Program-made: the position numbers and the translations under genes
Source: Competibacter sp963695105
Lineage (GTDB): Bacteria > Pseudomonadota > Gammaproteobacteria > Competibacterales > Competibacteraceae
Direction of reading: 5' to 3'
DNA: 64,000 nt
Assembly (NCBI GenBank): GCA_963695105.1
Contig: CAVOGC010000019.1
Location: 10,769-74,768 of the forward strand
The notes under the pieces: model-generated
Database searches by the model: none
What the model was told of the DNA's origin: nothing
What the model saw: only the letters and a program-made list of their open reading frames with translations
Shown here: positions 62,017 through 64,000 of the stretch, piece after piece
Position numbering within the stretch: the stretch's first letter is position 1
Layout: each line of letters starts with the position of its first letter

Positions 62017-63777
62017 CTAATAGCCGGGATGATCGATCATCGCGGTGTGGTCGCCGCGCACGATCGGCAGGTAGCGCGGTTTCCAGAACCGGGTGCGCAG
62101 GTAGGTATCGAGGTCGCGCCCGGCCAGATCGATCTTGCCGGCCACACCCTCTCTAATCGACTGTTCGATCACCCGCACCGCAACGCGGATGCTGACCTCG
62201 CGCAGCTCGCCCACCGGCGGATAAACCCGACCGGATTTCAGGTGCGCCGCCGCGGTATATTCAGCCAATGCATAGGCGGCTTCCAGCACCATGCTGTCTG
62301 TGATCTCCCGGCATTCGGCCAGGATGGCGCCGAAGCCCAGGCCGGGGAAGATGAAGGCATTGTTGCCCTGGCCGATATGATGCGTTTGGCCGTCGCAGAC
62401 CACATCGGGGAAGGGGCTGCCGGTGGCGACGAACGCTCGGCCCTCGCTCCAGTCCAGGATATCCTGCGGCAGGGCCTCGCAGGCCGAAGTGGGGTTGGAT
62501 AGCGGGAAGATAATCGGGCGCGGGGTGTTGTGGGCCATCGCCTGCACCACCGGATGGTTGAATGAACCAGCTTGGCCGCTCAATCCCAACAAGGCGGTGG
62601 CCTTGGTGTGTTCGATGGTTTCCAACAGGGTTGGAATCTCGTTGGCGATCTGCCAGTTTGCCACCTTCTCACGAGGTTGCACATAACATTGTTTGTACGC
62701 TTCCACGCCGCGCCCTTCCACCAGCAGGCCGCGCGAATCGAGCACGTAGACCCGGTCGCGCGCTTCCTCGCGGCTCAAACCCTCGCGGATCAAGCCCTCG
62801 GTGATGGCCCAGGCGACGCCCGCGCCACCGGCGCCCGCGCCATGGATCACGATGCGCTGGTCGCGCAGCGACTCGCCCTTGAGCCGGCTGGCCGACAGCA
62901 TACCGGCCAGCGCCACCGCGCCGGTACCCTGGATGTCGTCGTTGAAGGAGGGGATCTGCTTGCGGTAGCGTTCCAGAACCGCGAACGCCACTTCCTTGGC
63001 CAGGTCTTCCCATTGGATGATGGCGCGCGGCCAACGGTCGTGAATGACCTTGACAAACTTGTCCAGAAACGCCAGATAGCGCTCGCCGCGCAGCCGCCGT
63101 TGCCTGACGCCCAGATAGAACTCGTCATTCAGCAATTCCAGCCGGTCGGTGCCGACATCCAGTTTGACCGGCATGGTATGAAAGGGGTCGACGCCGCCGC
63201 CGATGGTGTAGATGGCCAGCTTGCCGATGGCGATGGCCAAGCCGCCATAGCCTTGATCGCCGATGCCGAGGATGGCCGAGGAGTCGGTGGCGACGATCAT
63301 CCGCACATCGTTCCAGGGGAAATTGCGAACTACCCGGTCGGCGCGGTCGATATTGAGCGGCGAGAACGATATCCCGCGCGGATTCTGGTAGAGATGACTG
63401 AATTGCTGTACCGCTTGCCCCACGGTCGGCGTGTAGATGATCGGCATCATTTCTTCGAGATGCCGTTCCAGCAGGGCGTAGAACAAGGTTTCGGCGCGCT
63501 CCTGCAGGGCGCGCAAGTATTGATACTTGGAGATGGGATCGGGCTCGCGCAAAAAGCCGCGGTAGACCCGCTCGACCTGCTGCTCCAGCGTGTTGACTTG
63601 CGGCGGCAGCAGACCGTCCAGCCCCAGGGCGACCCGCTCGTCCTCGGTAAATGCAGTGCCTTTATTGCTGAGGACCAGCCGCAACAGCGCGATCCCCTCC
63701 AGATAAACCTCCATGTATTCGTGACCTTCGGCGTCGCTTTTGATGTCAAAGTAGGGGCTAATCGGATCTCGTTTCAT
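62017..63777 (-). CDS. maeA: NAD-dependent malic enzyme
   Basis: Decarboxylates malate to pyruvate with reduction of NAD. The 586-residue protein has the malic enzyme N-domain (IIYTPTVGQAVQQFSHLYQNPRG), the catalytic lysine region (FNDDIQGTGAVALAG) and the NAD-binding fold (VIHGAGAGGAGVAWAI). Metal-binding acidic residues lie in SDSSAILGIGDQG and WEDLAKE. Length and the EYMEVYLEGI N-terminus are like E. coli MaeA (565). No clear ribosome site is seen before ATG 63777. Confidence 0.93.
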   Translation of the reverse strand: MKRDPISPYFDIKSDAEGHEYMEVYLEGIALLRLVLSNKGTAFTEDERVALGLDGLLPPQVNTLEQQVERVYRGFLREPDPISKYQYLRALQERAETLFYALLERHLEEMMPIIYTPTVGQAVQQFSHLYQNPRGISFSPLNIDRADRVVRNFPWNDVRMIVATDSSAILGIGDQGYGGLAIAIGKLAIYTIGGGVDPFHTMPVKLDVGTDRLELLNDEFYLGVRQRRLRGERYLAFLDKFVKVIHDRWPRAIIQWEDLAKEVAFAVLERYRKQIPSFNDDIQGTGAVALAGMLSASRLKGESLRDQRIVIHGAGAGGAGVAWAITEGLIREGLSREEARDRVYVLDSRGLLVEGRGVEAYKQCYVQPREKVANWQIANEIPTLLETIEHTKATALLGLSGQAGSFNHPVVQAMAHNTPRPIIFPLSNPTSACEALPQDILDWSEGRAFVATGSPFPDVVCDGQTHHIGQGNNAFIFPGLGFGAILAECREITDSMVLEAAYALAEYTAAAHLKSGRVYPPVGELREVSIRVAVRVIEQSIREGVAGKIDLAGRDLDTYLRTRFWKPRYLPIVRGDHTAMIDHPGY

Positions 63778-64000
63778 CGCTTGAACATGAATCTCAAGAA
63801 TCTGCGGTTAAGGTTCAGGGAAGTGGTTCCCCAAGATGATCGAACGTTTCAATATGGCACTTAAAGGGAATGCGGTCAAACAAACCCGGCAAGCCGCGCT
63901 ACTCTTGCCGTGGCGGGATTTGAGCGTCCAGGATGGCTCCAGCCGCCAGTTCAAATTGACCCGGCCAGGGCTGTGAAAGCGAGTTATAAGTAGCCAACCA
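63778..64000. other. Window edge, upstream region of maeA
   Basis: No gene is supported. The region would contain the maeA promoter on the minus strand; no consensus element is evident. Confidence 0.4.

Overview
The window is high-GC DNA from a gammaproteobacterium. The evidence is an RF2 gene with the E. coli-type recoding site next to lysS, a NarX/NarL nitrate two-component system with a classical P-box, a Pka/Pat-type acetyltransferase, RecC, and the yegL-pphC-yegI triad. The gene content fits an uncultured denitrifier of the Candidatus Competibacter/Contendobacter kind, but that is inference from gene content only. No tRNA, rRNA or CRISPR array was found, and gene density is high.

Layout. 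1-9477 is a housekeeping block: class II aldolase with a clean terminator, prfB-lysS, a radical SAM protein with an outer-membrane protein, pdxH, and a thioredoxin-DsbD-like fusion. 9478-10421 is nearly gene-free but contains what looks like a small transcription unit (promoter, hairpins, a 19-codon ORF with a perfect Shine-Dalgarno, terminator). 10422-17017 holds an acyl carrier protein, acetate-CoA ligase divergent from its presumed regulator Pat, an ETHE1-like persulfide dioxygenase, and mobA. 17044-32326 is a complete nitrate respiration island: an HPP-family membrane protein, narL-narX, a NarK1-NarK2 fusion, a second narK with a frameshift, narGHJI, and mobB. mobA and mobB (molybdenum cofactor maturation) bracket the structural genes, and a 7-2-7 NarL-type site lies upstream of the narK fusion.

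32516-40958 carries a DUF721/DciA-like protein, an isolated recC, a TetR regulator, and the vWA/PP2C/kinase triad. 41100-43763 is an accessory patch: a lipoprotein, a decayed IS5-type transposase, a TAXI-TRAP binding protein and the C-terminal stub of a VapC-type PIN toxin. 43811-49354 returns to metabolism and small proteins (ppc, pgi, an entericidin-like lipoprotein, a YdcH-family protein).

49526-61931 is the most unusual region. A PP2C phosphatase and a small membrane protein are divergent from a row of genes: a pseudokinase fused to an FGE-sulfatase domain, an MlaE-type permease, an MlaF-like ATPase with every catalytic motif lost, an MlaD-type MCE protein, a TPR lipoprotein, an intact Ser/Thr kinase fused to an FGE-sulfatase domain, and a secreted protein with multiple PEGA repeats. 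The parts list resembles the threonine-phosphorylation arm of type VI secretion (PpkA/PppA/TagQRST), but no secretion genes are present and the transporter is MCE-type. I propose a transmembrane phospho-signalling system acting on the cell envelope. The window closes with a malic enzyme.

Two single-base frameshifts (prfB near 2517-2521, narK second copy near 24558-24562) may be assembly errors and should be checked against reads.
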